Origin: CAZLFA01 sp964558665
GTDB taxonomy: Bacteria > Desulfobacterota > Syntrophia > Syntrophales > PHBD01
Assembly: GCA_964558665.1 (NCBI GenBank)
Contig: CAZLFA010000037.1
Span: 1 to 38,636, forward strand
DNA length: 38,636 nucleotides
Reading direction: 5' to 3'
A program made the position numbers and the translations under genes. How positions within the stretch are numbered: the stretch's first letter is position 1; every line of letters begins with the position of its first letter. Of the stretch, positions 17,782-26,496 are shown piece after piece. The notes beneath the pieces were generated by a model. It did not search any database, was not told the origin of the DNA, and saw only the letters and a list, made by a program, of their open reading frames with translations.

Positions 17782-18555
17782 ATGGATATGGAAACAGGAA
17801 AGACGACAAAACCAGAGACACGAAAACCGCGTATTCTGATCAGCGTCATCTCTTATAACGAAGAGGCGAATATCGCCAATACGCTGAAGGATCTGAAGGA
17901 GAACAACTTCGGGTACGACGTCATCGTCATCGATGACGGATCCAATGACAACACCGCCCGCATATGCAGTCAATACGGGGTAGAGGTTGTCAGCCACTGC
18001 ATCAACAGCGGGAGTTACAGCAATACGGCCATGACCTATTACCTGTACGCCTATCGCAACAATTACGATATCCTGTGCCAGTTTGACGGCGACGGCCAGC
18101 ACCTGGCAACCGAGCTGCCTAAGATCATCGGGCCGGTGAGAGAAGGCCTGTGCGACTGTGCGATCGGGTCCAGATTTCTCCTTAAGGAAGGCTTTCAGTC
18201 GTTTTTTTTCCGGCGCATTGGCATCAGACTCTTTTCCGTTATTGATTCATATATCCTCGGGAAAAGGATCACCGACTGCACCTCCGGTTTCCGGGCCTAC
18301 AACAGGAGGATAATCGAATTTTACGGACGGGAATTCAAGCAGGAGCTTCATGACAATATAAACCAGTTCCTGATCCTGACGCACTATATCGGGGCGCGGA
18401 TCGTTGAGGTGCCGGTGGTCATGCAGACGCGCAAGTTCGGAAAGTCATCCGCCTTCAACATCTGGAACTCCCTGTTCTTCCCTTTGAAGGGATTGGCCGT
18501 GATCCTGGCCTGTTTCCTCCAGAGAGAACAATTCACTCACTTTCGGGATAAATAA
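17782..18555 (+). CDS. Family 2 glycosyltransferase, DPM1-like
   Basis: The 257-residue GT-A protein reads ILISVISYNEEANIANTL, YDVIVIDDGSNDNTA and ILCQFDGDGQH, where DGDGQH is the metal-binding DxD region. It resembles dolichol-phosphate mannosyltransferase-like enzymes that put a sugar on undecaprenyl phosphate. The C-terminus ends in a hydrophobic stretch (LFFPLKGLAVILACFL), probably membrane-anchoring. The adjacent DUF2304-type membrane protein is a frequent partner of such enzymes. The pair might supply polyprenyl-phosphate-sugar to the GT-C-like protein at 9535; this is inference. A weak AAGGA precedes the ATG. Confidence 0.85.
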   Translation: MDMETGKTTKPETRKPRILISVISYNEEANIANTLKDLKENNFGYDVIVIDDGSNDNTARICSQYGVEVVSHCINSGSYSNTAMTYYLYAYRNNYDILCQFDGDGQHLATELPKIIGPVREGLCDCAIGSRFLLKEGFQSFFFRRIGIRLFSVIDSYILGKRITDCTSGFRAYNRRIIEFYGREFKQELHDNINQFLILTHYIGARIVEVPVVMQTRKFGKSSAFNIWNSLFFPLKGLAVILACFLQREQFTHFRDK

Positions 18556-18558
18556 AAC

Positions 18559-18966
18559 ATGGGATTCAATCTGTCGGCCTTTGCCGTTCTGTCTGGACTG
18601 TTCTTCCTGGGAGTAGTCGTGAAGCTCCTCAGGAAGGATACGCTCTATCCGGCTTATGCGATTCTCTGGATCTTCATCGGTCTGTTTCTGATTTCGATTC
18701 CCTTTCTGGAAGGATTCTATCGCTGGGTTGCCGTGAAGGTCATAGGGCTTTACGGCGGTGATCACCTTATCTATATTGTTGTCATAGGGTTTTTGATGGT
18801 CTATGTCCTGTACTTGACCAGCAAGATCTGCAGGATGTCGGATCGGATTTCGAAACTGATCAGCTTTACGGCGGTCCTGGACAACGAGATCCGCAGGCTG
18901 AAGGGCAGGGAAAGCGAATCCGGACCGGATGAGCCGCCCGGCAATGATAGAAAGAAAAATATTTGA
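18559..18966 (+). CDS. DUF2304-type small membrane protein
   Basis: The 135-residue protein has three hydrophobic segments (about residues 5-22, 32-50 and 68-88), the phrase YPAYAILWIFIGLFL between the first two, and a C-terminal amphipathic coiled-coil-like part (SDRISKLISFTAVLDNEIRRLKGRE). This layout matches DUF2304, which is commonly encoded next to a DPM1-like GT2. Its function is unknown; a membrane anchor or flippase-like partner of the transferase is plausible. The gene starts three bases after the GT2 stop. Its stop codon lies within a short sequence that recurs near 27036. Confidence 0.8.
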   Translation: MGFNLSAFAVLSGLFFLGVVVKLLRKDTLYPAYAILWIFIGLFLISIPFLEGFYRWVAVKVIGLYGGDHLIYIVVIGFLMVYVLYLTSKICRMSDRISKLISFTAVLDNEIRRLKGRESESGPDEPPGNDRKKNI

Positions 18967-19003
18967 TTCGCCTCTTGAAGACCACTTACGCGAATAATAC
19001 AAA
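18954..19003 (+). repeat. Copy of a dispersed short repeat (second copy near 27036)
   Basis: Eighteen bases at 18955-18972 are identical to 27038-27055, and the next 30 bases stay similar with gaps, for example AATAATACAA here against AATTATACAA there. The match supplies the stop of the DUF2304 gene and runs into the 91-base intergenic space before the carbamoyltransferase. Here only one arm of the inverted repeat seen at 26969-27069 is present. Confidence 0.5.
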
Positions 19004-19057
19004 GCTGTCAGAAATTGTGCTTTTGATATGAAATTTATGGAGGTTGGGTAATAAGTA

Positions 19058-20767
19058 ATGAATGTATTGGGTATTCATGACGGGCATACGGCGACGGCCT
19101 GTCTGATAAAGAACGGCGTTGTGGAGGCTATGATCAGCGAAGAGAGGCTGAACAGGATAAAAAATTATTCCGGAATGCCCGAACTCGCTGCAAAGTGGGT
19201 TTTAGAAAGCACCAAAACCGATCCTGCCGCTATAGATGCGGTTGCTCTCGTGGGTCTGGTGAAGCCGAACATGAATGAAAACTCATTGCTCATGCAGGCA
19301 ACACAGCTTCTTCCCTATCAGATATGGTCATCCGAATTTGTCACGTCTGCATATGTTAGCGTGATGAGCAGTCGCAGAGGAGTCGATGAAATAGCCGGAG
19401 CTCTGCGTTCAATAGGGGTTCGCGCACCGATAAAAAAGGTGGAGCATCATCTGACTCATGCCGCCGGTAGTTATTTCCTGTCTCCCCTTTTCGATAGAAC
19501 CGGCCGGAGGAATGAAAAAGTGCTGATCATCACGCTGGACGGTTCCGGTGACGGTTTGTGCGGAACGGTCAGCATTGCCTCCGGGAGAAAAATCGAGCGC
19601 GTGCTGTCGATCCCCAGTTATCATTCCATAGGCGAGATGTATTCGGGCGTTACCCGTTTTCTGGGCATGAAGCAATGGGAGCATGAATACAAGGTGATGG
19701 GGCTGGCGCCCTATGCGCCCGATGATCTGGCGGACAAGGCGTGCAGATATTTCCGCAATTATCTGCAGATTTCAGAATCGGGTCTTTCCTTTGTGAACAG
19801 AACCGGCAAGTTCATGCCGGGATTCATCAGGAAGCTTCAGGAGGAATTGCGCTTCATCCGTTTTGACGCCGTGGCTGCCGGGATTCAAACATGCATAGAG
19901 GAGGTAATCCCGACTTTTGTCCGCAACTGGATTGCCAAAACAGGCATCAGGAAAGTGGTATTCGGCGGCGGTGTCTTTATGAATGTCAAACTGAACATGC
20001 TTTTATCTCAAATGCCGGAGATCGATGAGATGTTCTTTATGCCCAGCGGCGGAGATGAATCAACAGCTGTGGGCGCGGCAGTATATGCTGCCGTTGAGCT
20101 GGGAGAGGAAACCATAATGCCTCTGGAGGCATTATACATGGGGCCGTCATATTCGCCTCTCGAAATCGCGGCCGCTCTTGAAAATTACCGGGACAAGGTT
20201 GAGTGGGATATCATAGACCCGGACAAGGCGGAAAAGCATACCGCCGGACTGCTGCTCAAAGGGAATGTGATCGGCAGGCTGGCAGGCAGAATGGAATGGG
20301 GCGCGCGCTCTTTGGGAAACCGGTCGCTTCTGGCTGACGGGCGTGATCTTGCCGTCGTGCGAAAGTTGAATGCGGCAATAAAAATGAGGGATTTCTGGAT
20401 GCCGTTTGCGCCCTCCATCATGTGGGAGCGGAGACACGACTATCTGATAAACCCCCGTGACATGGACGCTCCTTTTATGACGCTGGCCTTTGCCTCGACA
20501 CCGCTTGCGCATCAGCACCTGAGAGCCGGCCTGCACCAGTACGATTTGACCTGCCGCCCGCAACTGGTGAGAAAGGAGACCAATCCCGGCTACCACCGCT
20601 TGCTGGAGGAATGGGAACGCCTGAGCGGCTGCGGGGGATTGCTGAACACCAGTTTCAATCTGCACGGCGAGCCGATTGTCTGTTCGCCTGAAGATGCCAT
20701 AAAAACGCTTTTGAGTTCAGAGATAGATGACCTGATGCTCGAAAATTACTGGGTGAGAAAAAGATAG
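19058..20767 (+). CDS. Carbamoyltransferase, NodU/CmcH/TobZ family
   Basis: The 569-residue protein opens MNVLGIHDGHTATACLI, the ASKHA nucleotide-binding start of the family. VEHHLTHAAGSYF near residue 130 carries the two metal-binding histidines of the Kae1-like domain. FGGGVFMNVKLN and MPSGGDESTAVGAAVYA form the rest of that fold. The C-terminal YrdC-like part includes GRMEWGARSLGNRSLLADGR and LLNTSFNLHGEPIV. The family uses carbamoyl phosphate and ATP to make carbamoyl-AMP and then O-carbamoylates an acceptor sugar. In this locus it probably decorates the polysaccharide. A GGAGG lies about 14 bases before the ATG, and a 91-base gap upstream may hold a promoter, though none is clear. Confidence 0.92.
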   Translation: MNVLGIHDGHTATACLIKNGVVEAMISEERLNRIKNYSGMPELAAKWVLESTKTDPAAIDAVALVGLVKPNMNENSLLMQATQLLPYQIWSSEFVTSAYVSVMSSRRGVDEIAGALRSIGVRAPIKKVEHHLTHAAGSYFLSPLFDRTGRRNEKVLIITLDGSGDGLCGTVSIASGRKIERVLSIPSYHSIGEMYSGVTRFLGMKQWEHEYKVMGLAPYAPDDLADKACRYFRNYLQISESGLSFVNRTGKFMPGFIRKLQEELRFIRFDAVAAGIQTCIEEVIPTFVRNWIAKTGIRKVVFGGGVFMNVKLNMLLSQMPEIDEMFFMPSGGDESTAVGAAVYAAVELGEETIMPLEALYMGPSYSPLEIAAALENYRDKVEWDIIDPDKAEKHTAGLLLKGNVIGRLAGRMEWGARSLGNRSLLADGRDLAVVRKLNAAIKMRDFWMPFAPSIMWERRHDYLINPRDMDAPFMTLAFASTPLAHQHLRAGLHQYDLTCRPQLVRKETNPGYHRLLEEWERLSGCGGLLNTSFNLHGEPIVCSPEDAIKTLLSSEIDDLMLENYWVRKR

Positions 20768-20806
20768 AACACTACATTTCTCTGCAGCGATGAATAGGAA
20801 GCGTCA

Positions 20807-21757
20807 ATGTCAATGGTGCTCGTAACTGGTGCATCCGGTTTTATAGGCCGGATGCTGTGTACGCATCTGCTGTCGCGCGGATTTTCGGTGCGGGCAGCAG
20901 CAAGGGGAAACAATCCGGATAACCTCATCGCCGGCGCGGAAATGTTTGAAGTCGGCGATCTTGGCGAAGAGTATGACTGGTCGCAGGCTCTGTCAGGCGT
21001 GGATATGGTGGTTCACCTGGCAGCGCGTGTCCATCAGATGAAAGATGTGGCGCCTGATCCCCTGGCGGCATACCGGATCGTCAATGTATCGGGTACGGAA
21101 AGGCTGGCCAGGGCTGCGGCTGCCAATGAAGTCCGGCGTTTTGTTTTCCTGAGTTCCGTCAAAGTGAACGGCGAGGAGTCGCCCGATGCCTATCGCGAGG
21201 ATGACCGGCCTGCACCCTGTGATTTCTACGGCATCAGCAAGTGGGAGGCAGAGGAAAGTCTGCGCGGTGTATCTGCCGGGACAGGTCTGGAGACAGTTGT
21301 CATCAGATCGCCCCTGGTCTATGGCCCGGGAGTGGCGGCTAATTTTCTGAATCTCATACGCCTGGTGGACAAAGGCATCCCCCTGCCTCTCGGTTCCATA
21401 AACAACCGGCGGAGTTTTATCTACCTGGGCAATCTTGCCGACGCTATTATCTCATGTCTTGATCATCCCCTGGCGGCGCGACGGACTTTTCTGATAAGCG
21501 ACGCGCAGGATCTGTCGACACCGGAATTGATCGCCATGATCGCGCGCGCTTTGGGCAAAAAGCCGCCTCTTTTCCCTTTTCCCCTTCCTCTCCTCCGCTT
21601 CATTTGCCGAACAGCGGGAAGGAAGGCGGAGATTGAACGGCTGGCCGGATCGCTTTGTGTCGACAGCAACGGGATCAGAGGTGCACTGGGCTGGAATCCT
21701 CCCTTTACAACGGAGGAAGGCATAAGAGCCACAGTGGAATGGTACAGGTCTCTATGA
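20807..21757 (+). CDS. SDR-type UDP-4-keto-6-deoxy-HexNAc reductase, WbpV/WreQ-like
   Basis: This 316-residue extended SDR has GASGFIGR near residue 8, VHLAARVHQM, FLSSVKVNGE and YGISKWEAE (YxxxK). VVIRSPLVYGPGV and GSINNRRSFIYLGNLADAI are typical of the WbpV/WreQ group that reduces UDP-2-acetamido-2,6-dideoxy-D-xylo-hex-4-ulose to UDP-D-QuiNAc (or the C4 epimer, UDP-D-FucNAc). The reading is supported by order: it is followed directly by a phosphoglycosyl transferase and by the dehydratase that would make its substrate. A UDP-GlcNAc/UDP-glucose 4-epimerase is the alternative. ATG 20807 has AGGAAG about 5 bases upstream; the end overlaps the next ATG as ATGA. Confidence 0.82.
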   Translation: MSMVLVTGASGFIGRMLCTHLLSRGFSVRAAARGNNPDNLIAGAEMFEVGDLGEEYDWSQALSGVDMVVHLAARVHQMKDVAPDPLAAYRIVNVSGTERLARAAAANEVRRFVFLSSVKVNGEESPDAYREDDRPAPCDFYGISKWEAEESLRGVSAGTGLETVVIRSPLVYGPGVAANFLNLIRLVDKGIPLPLGSINNRRSFIYLGNLADAIISCLDHPLAARRTFLISDAQDLSTPELIAMIARALGKKPPLFPFPLPLLRFICRTAGRKAEIERLAGSLCVDSNGIRGALGWNPPFTTEEGIRATVEWYRSL

Positions 21758-22314
21758 AGCGGCTGTTTGATCTGATCATGGCTTCCGTACTTGTTTGCCT
21801 GGCGGCGATTCCGATGATGCTTATCGCCCTGGCCGTGAAAATAACATCCAGGGGGCCGGTTCTCTACTGGTCGGACCGGGTAGGGAAAGACAACGTGATT
21901 TTCAGGATGCCGAAATTCCGCACCATGCGGACTGATACACCGGCGGTGGCTACACACCTGCTGGCCAGCCCTGACAGCTATCTCACATCCATAGGATCCT
22001 TTTTACGCAAGTCCAGCCTGGATGAACTGCCCCAGTTGTGGAGTATCATAAAAGGTGATATGAGTTTCGTCGGCCCGCGACCGGCTCTGTTCAATCAGGA
22101 GGATTTGATCAAACTGCGAACGGAGGCCGGGGTGCACAGGATTGTAACCGGCATTACCGGATGGGCACAGATCAACGGCAGAGATGATATCCCCATTCCC
22201 CTGAAGGTGGATTATGATATACACTATCTAAAAAACAGATCGTTTCTTTTCGATATGAAGATATTATATATGACTGTTTTAAAAGTTATAAGGGCTGAAG
22301 GTATCAAACATTGA
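21754..22314 (+). CDS. Monotopic phosphoglycosyl transferase (initiating sugar transferase)
   Basis: This is a 186-residue PglC/WcaJ-core protein. MKRLFDLIMASVLVCLAAIPMML is the re-entrant membrane helix region. GPVLYWSDRVGKDN, FRTMRTD, SSLDELPQLWSIIKGDMSFVGPRP (with the catalytic Asp-Glu pair) and TGITGWAQINGRD are the family blocks. It transfers a sugar-1-phosphate from a UDP-sugar to undecaprenyl phosphate on the inner membrane, so it starts the repeat unit. Flanked by a reductase and a WbpM-like dehydratase, its substrate is probably UDP-D-QuiNAc or a related 6-deoxy-HexNAc. It lacks the four-helix N-terminal extension of WbaP-type proteins. The ATG overlaps the preceding stop, indicating coupling. 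Confidence 0.93.
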   Translation: MKRLFDLIMASVLVCLAAIPMMLIALAVKITSRGPVLYWSDRVGKDNVIFRMPKFRTMRTDTPAVATHLLASPDSYLTSIGSFLRKSSLDELPQLWSIIKGDMSFVGPRPALFNQEDLIKLRTEAGVHRIVTGITGWAQINGRDDIPIPLKVDYDIHYLKNRSFLFDMKILYMTVLKVIRAEGIKH

Positions 22315-22334
22315 TCATATCATGAGGTAGCAGG

Positions 22335-24239
22335 TTGTTGCAGTTAAAGAATCCTAAGCTTTACATAATGATTTTTTCTGATGCAGCGCTGTTTGCAGCG
22401 GCTCTGGCATTATCATATCTTTTCCGTTTTGAATTCCGGCTGCATGCAGTTGAGATGCAGCAGATCAAGACGGTTCTCATCTGGATGATTCCCCTGAAAC
22501 TGGTTGTATTTTACGGATTCGGCCTGTACCGCGGCATGTGGCGCTACACGAGTGTAAGGGACACCAGACTGCTGGCCACGGCTGCTCTGGTATCCATGCT
22601 TTCTGCCATGGCGGTGATCCTCTACCTGTACCGCTTTCACGGTTATTCAAGAGCTGTCTTCCTGATGGACGGCATCCTTACTTTCCTTTTTTGCGGATCG
22701 CTACGCCTGTCGATTCGCCTTTATTTTTCAAGGCACGGAATGTTCAGTGTGGATTCTTTCCATCATTCACTGAAGTTGCCGAGAAAAAAGATTCTCATTG
22801 TCGGAGCAGGGGATGCCGGGGAAAAGATATTGAGAGAGATCATGGACAATGAACAGCTGACATATCAGGTAACAGGATTCATCGACGACAACCCGGAAAA
22901 GAGAGGAAGATCCATTCACGGCGTACCTGTTCTGGGGAATGTGGACCAGTTGAAAAGGATCGTGGAGAAGGAGGATATTGAGGAGGTCATGATAGCGATT
23001 CCCTCGGCGAGCGGGGAACAAATGCGGCGTTTGGTCGATTTGTGCGAAAACTGCCGCATTTCATTCAAAACGCTTCCCGGCATAGGTGAAATCATTGACG
23101 GGACGGTCAGCGTTAAAGTCCTCAGAGACGTGAGCTATGAGGATCTCCTGGGAAGGCCTCCAGTTCATCTTGATTCGGAGGGGATCCGCAACTACATAGC
23201 CGGCAAAACCATCCTGATTACCGGATGCGGCGGGTCCATCGGCTCAGAACTATGCCGGCAGGTGCTTCGCTTTCAGCCCGGTAAATTAGCCCTTGTTGAT
23301 GCCGGCGAAGCAAATCTGTTTAACATCCAGATGGAGCTGCAAAATGAGAGGGAGTTTCATGACTACTCCCCCCTGCTGGCCGATATCAAGGACAAAGACC
23401 TCATGGAATCGGTCTTCAAGAAGTATCGCCCCGCTGTTGTGTTCCATGCCGCTGCCTACAAGCATGTGCCGATGCTGGAGAAAAATCCCTGGGAGGCGGT
23501 GTTCAACAATATCAAAGGAAGCCGGACGGTGATGGAGCTGGCGGTTGAGTACGGAGTGCAGCGTTTTGTCCTTGTATCAACCGATAAGGCCGTTCGTCCC
23601 ACGAATGTCATGGGGGCGAGCAAGCGCGTTACGGAACTGCTGCTTCAGTCCTTCCATAGAAATACAGGCAGCACCCGTTTCATGGCTGTGCGGTTCGGCA
23701 ATGTTGTGGGATCATCAGGGTCGGTCATTCCGCTTTTCCGCAGACAGATCGAAATGGGCGGGCCTGTGACCGTAACGCATCCCGAAGTTACCAGGTATTT
23801 TATGACCATTCCGGAGGCGGCTCAGCTTATAATTCAGGCGGGAGCGATGGGAAAGGGCGGAGAAATCTTCATCCTGGAGATGGGAACGCCTGTCAGGATA
23901 GCCGACATGGCCAGAGACCTGATCAGGCTTTCGGGAAAGGAACCGGAGAAGGATATCAGGATCGTGTTTACAGGGTTGAGAGAGGGAGAAAAACTGTACG
24001 AGGAGCTCATCACGTCAGGAGAGGGCATCATAGAAACCGGTCACACGAAGATCATGGTGCTGAAATCCGAAAATATCGGCAGCGATACGGATGAAGCTCA
24101 GGCGTTCAGGCAGCGGCTCGATAAAGATCTGGCAGAACTGGTTGAATCAGCAAAACGTCTTGACGCTGATGCCATAAAAGAGAAACTTAACATCATTGTT
24201 CCTGAATACACGTCACAGAAAGCAGATACCGTTTTATGA
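22335..24239 (+). CDS. wbpM: Membrane-bound UDP-GlcNAc 4,6-dehydratase, WbpM/FlaA1-long type
   Basis: The 634-residue protein has four N-terminal membrane segments (residues about 10-130), a Rossmann domain with KILIVGAGDAGEKILREI near 155, and a C-terminal SDR dehydratase domain starting ILITGCGGSIGSELC near 295. AAAYKHVPMLEKNP and VSTDKAVRPTNVMGASK (MxxxK in place of YxxxK, near residue 424) are diagnostic of WbpM/PglF-type retaining dehydratases. It makes UDP-2-acetamido-2,6-dideoxy-D-xylo-hex-4-ulose, feeding the reductase at 20807. A TTG start is used; GAGG lies about 7-10 bases upstream and TTG 22338 is equally possible. The end overlaps the next gene as ATGA. Confidence 0.92.
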   Translation: MLQLKNPKLYIMIFSDAALFAAALALSYLFRFEFRLHAVEMQQIKTVLIWMIPLKLVVFYGFGLYRGMWRYTSVRDTRLLATAALVSMLSAMAVILYLYRFHGYSRAVFLMDGILTFLFCGSLRLSIRLYFSRHGMFSVDSFHHSLKLPRKKILIVGAGDAGEKILREIMDNEQLTYQVTGFIDDNPEKRGRSIHGVPVLGNVDQLKRIVEKEDIEEVMIAIPSASGEQMRRLVDLCENCRISFKTLPGIGEIIDGTVSVKVLRDVSYEDLLGRPPVHLDSEGIRNYIAGKTILITGCGGSIGSELCRQVLRFQPGKLALVDAGEANLFNIQMELQNEREFHDYSPLLADIKDKDLMESVFKKYRPAVVFHAAAYKHVPMLEKNPWEAVFNNIKGSRTVMELAVEYGVQRFVLVSTDKAVRPTNVMGASKRVTELLLQSFHRNTGSTRFMAVRFGNVVGSSGSVIPLFRRQIEMGGPVTVTHPEVTRYFMTIPEAAQLIIQAGAMGKGGEIFILEMGTPVRIADMARDLIRLSGKEPEKDIRIVFTGLREGEKLYEELITSGEGIIETGHTKIMVLKSENIGSDTDEAQAFRQRLDKDLAELVESAKRLDADAIKEKLNIIVPEYTSQKADTVL

Positions 24240-25354
24240 AACATTCATTCGGAATAACGATTATAGGGGCCGGCGTCGTCGGCCTCGCCATAGCCAAAGA
24301 ACTTTCAGAAATATATAAAGATGTGCTGCTCATCGAAAAGAACGACTCCTTCGGGCAGGAGATCAGCAGCCGCAACAGCGAGGTAATCCACGCCGGTATT
24401 TACTATCCGCAAGGCCTGAAAAAGGCGGAACTGTGCAGGGAGGGCAACGGCCTTCTATATGATTACTGTAAGGCGAACGGGATTCCGCATAAAAAAACAG
24501 GCAAGATGATTGTCGCCGTAAACGGAGAAGAAACTGATGAGCTCGATAGCATAAAGAAACGTGCGGAACTGAACGGCGTTGACGATCTTTATTATTTGTC
24601 GGAAGATCAAATCCGGCGGATGGAACCGGAAGTGAAGGCGGTCTCTGCCCTTTATTCTCCTTCAACGGGTATTATTGATTCGCACAGTCTTATGAGATGT
24701 CTTCTGATGCAGGCTGAAGACAACGGCAGTCTGGTTGTTTTCCGATCGGAGATTACCGCTGTAAAATATGACGGAAAGGAGTTTGAATTATCCGTCAATA
24801 ACGATGATCATTATATAAGAACAAAGGTATTGATCAACAGCGCCGGCCTTCATTCCGACAGAATTGCCGCCATGGCCGGAATAGATATAGATAAAAGCGG
24901 CTATCGGTTAAAATATTGCAAAGGTGATTATTTCTCTGCATCCCCGTCGCCGAAGCTTTCTCACCTTGTTTATCCCGTGCCCGTTAAGAACAATGAGGGG
25001 CTTGGCGTTCATGCAACAATTGATTTGTCCGGCCGTGTCAGATTCGGACCGGATGTGGAGTACGTGGATTGTCTGAATTACGAGGTAAACCCCTCCAGGA
25101 GGGATGCCTTTTACAATGCGATTGTCAAATACCTGCCGGGTTTGAAAGTCGATGACCTTCATCCTGACATGAGCGGAATAAGACCAAAGCTCCAGGGGCC
25201 GGGCGAGGCGTACCGTGACTTTATCATTGAAGAAGAAAGCGAAAAAGGATTTCCCGGTTTGATCAATCTGGTAGGCATTGAATCACCTGGCCTTACATCC
25301 TGTCTTGCCATTGCCGGACATGTGGGGTCGCTTGTCGAGAAGTGCTCAGCATGA
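24236..25354 (+). CDS. lhgO: FAD-dependent oxidoreductase, LhgO-like (DAO family)
   Basis: The 372-residue protein begins ITIIGAGVVGLAIAKEL, the FAD dinucleotide site, followed by SSRNSEVIHAGIYYPQGLKKAELC. That segment is characteristic of L-2-hydroxyglutarate oxidase/dehydrogenases (LhgO/YgaF). VKVLINSAGLHSDRIAAMAG and YCKGDYFS continue the pattern; GPDVEYV and a C-terminal NLVGIESPGLTSCLAIA complete the FAD domain. The family oxidises L-2-hydroxyglutarate to 2-oxoglutarate, often passing electrons to the membrane quinone pool. It overlaps the dehydratase stop and the GT9 start (both ATGA), so it is embedded in the polysaccharide operon, an unusual place. It may act on a related 2-hydroxyacid or sugar acid there; this is unproven. 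Confidence 0.85.
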   Translation: MKHSFGITIIGAGVVGLAIAKELSEIYKDVLLIEKNDSFGQEISSRNSEVIHAGIYYPQGLKKAELCREGNGLLYDYCKANGIPHKKTGKMIVAVNGEETDELDSIKKRAELNGVDDLYYLSEDQIRRMEPEVKAVSALYSPSTGIIDSHSLMRCLLMQAEDNGSLVVFRSEITAVKYDGKEFELSVNNDDHYIRTKVLINSAGLHSDRIAAMAGIDIDKSGYRLKYCKGDYFSASPSPKLSHLVYPVPVKNNEGLGVHATIDLSGRVRFGPDVEYVDCLNYEVNPSRRDAFYNAIVKYLPGLKVDDLHPDMSGIRPKLQGPGEAYRDFIIEEESEKGFPGLINLVGIESPGLTSCLAIAGHVGSLVEKCSA

Positions 25355-26433
25355 TTATCAGAGACAGTTTTATCCTTCCTAAAGATTTCAGGAGCATACT
25401 TGTCGTCCAGCTCGGCGATATCGGTGACGTGGTCTGGTCGACGCCGACCTTTCATTCCGTAAAGGATGCCTATCCGCAGGCGAAGGTGTCTGTTCTTCTG
25501 AGATCGGGAATGGGGTCTATTTTAGAGGCCGATCCGTATCTGCACAGGGTATTTGAAATCAGGAGGGGGGAGGGCGGATTCCTGAGAAGGGAGATGGGGC
25601 AGCTCGATCTGATACGGGATCTGCGCAGTGAGGGGATAGACTGTGTTTTTGATCTGCGTTCCGACGATCGGGGCGCATTTATGGGTTTTATGACAGGAGC
25701 CCGCGTTCGCGCATCGCTTTTCTTCCCCGATGCGTCGCTCTGGCGCAACCGAATATTTACGCACCTCATCACCGAGCCCGTTCCGCCGAAGGACCGGATT
25801 CACGGTGCGGCTGAGCAGTCTTTGCGCATTGTCCGCGCCTTCGGCGTTCCCACGACATCTTCTATGCCGAAGTTATGGGTGTCCGACGAAACCAAGGCAA
25901 AAATAACCCGAATGTTAAGCGAAGCAGGCATAGAGAACCTTCCAAGATGGATAACGGTAAATCCGTTTTCCAGGTGGGCATACAAGGAATGGGGCTATGA
26001 TAAATGGATCGCTATTATTAACTGTTTATGGGATAAATTAAAGACGGTGACCGTTATTGTCGGGGCGGCCGGTGAACGTGAAAAGGCAGAGTATCTGATC
26101 CGGTCTTCACGGGGCAGGGTTTTTAACATGGCCGGCAGGACGACGCTGGCAGAACTGGCCGGACTCCTCAGCATGAGCAGGCTGCATCTCGGCGTGGACA
26201 GCGCTGCTCCCCATATCGCTGCGGCTGTAGGAGCGTCCACGGTGACTATTTACGGACCCACAGACTGGCGTGACTGGGCGCCGGTGGGCGATAAACACAC
26301 GGTGATTGCTTCCCGAAGGGCATGTGCCCCTTGTTACAAAAAAGGTTGCGAGGGGAGCGGGCAGAGCAAGTGCCTGGATGAGCTGGCCATCGACCCTGTG
26401 ATTGACGTCCTCAGAGAAGCGCTGCAGAAATAA
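25351..26433 (+). CDS. Family 9 glycosyltransferase (heptosyltransferase-like)
   Basis: The 360-residue product reads ILVVQLGDIGDVVWSTPTFHSVKDAYPQAKVSVL, the N-terminal signature of GT9 LPS heptosyltransferases. VNPFSRWAYKEWG and LHLGVDSAAPHIAAAVGASTVTIYGPTDWRDWAPVG form the C-terminal donor site, and RACAPCYKKGC is the Cys-rich stretch common in this group. It probably adds heptose (ADP-L-glycero-D-manno-heptose) or a similar sugar to the LPS core or to this glycan. The start is ATG 25351, overlapping the oxidoreductase stop. It is the last gene of the locus; a terminator follows about 25 bases after its stop. Confidence 0.92.
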   Translation: MIIRDSFILPKDFRSILVVQLGDIGDVVWSTPTFHSVKDAYPQAKVSVLLRSGMGSILEADPYLHRVFEIRRGEGGFLRREMGQLDLIRDLRSEGIDCVFDLRSDDRGAFMGFMTGARVRASLFFPDASLWRNRIFTHLITEPVPPKDRIHGAAEQSLRIVRAFGVPTTSSMPKLWVSDETKAKITRMLSEAGIENLPRWITVNPFSRWAYKEWGYDKWIAIINCLWDKLKTVTVIVGAAGEREKAEYLIRSSRGRVFNMAGRTTLAELAGLLSMSRLHLGVDSAAPHIAAAVGASTVTIYGPTDWRDWAPVGDKHTVIASRRACAPCYKKGCEGSGQSKCLDELAIDPVIDVLREALQK

Positions 26434-26458
26434 AACGGTTTTTTTACTCTGGAAACCA

Positions 26459-26496
26459 CCCCCTGCATCAATGGTGCTGGGGGTTTATTGTTTCTT
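26459..26496 (+). terminator. Intrinsic terminator closing the polysaccharide locus
   Basis: CCCCC at 26459-26463 pairs with GGGGG at 26479-26483 and five inner pairs follow after one T-T mismatch (GCATC with GGTGC). A T-rich tract TTTATTGTTTCTT follows at 26484-26496. It sits just after the GT9 stop and against the end of a convergent minus-strand gene, so it mainly ends + strand transcription. Confidence 0.75.
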
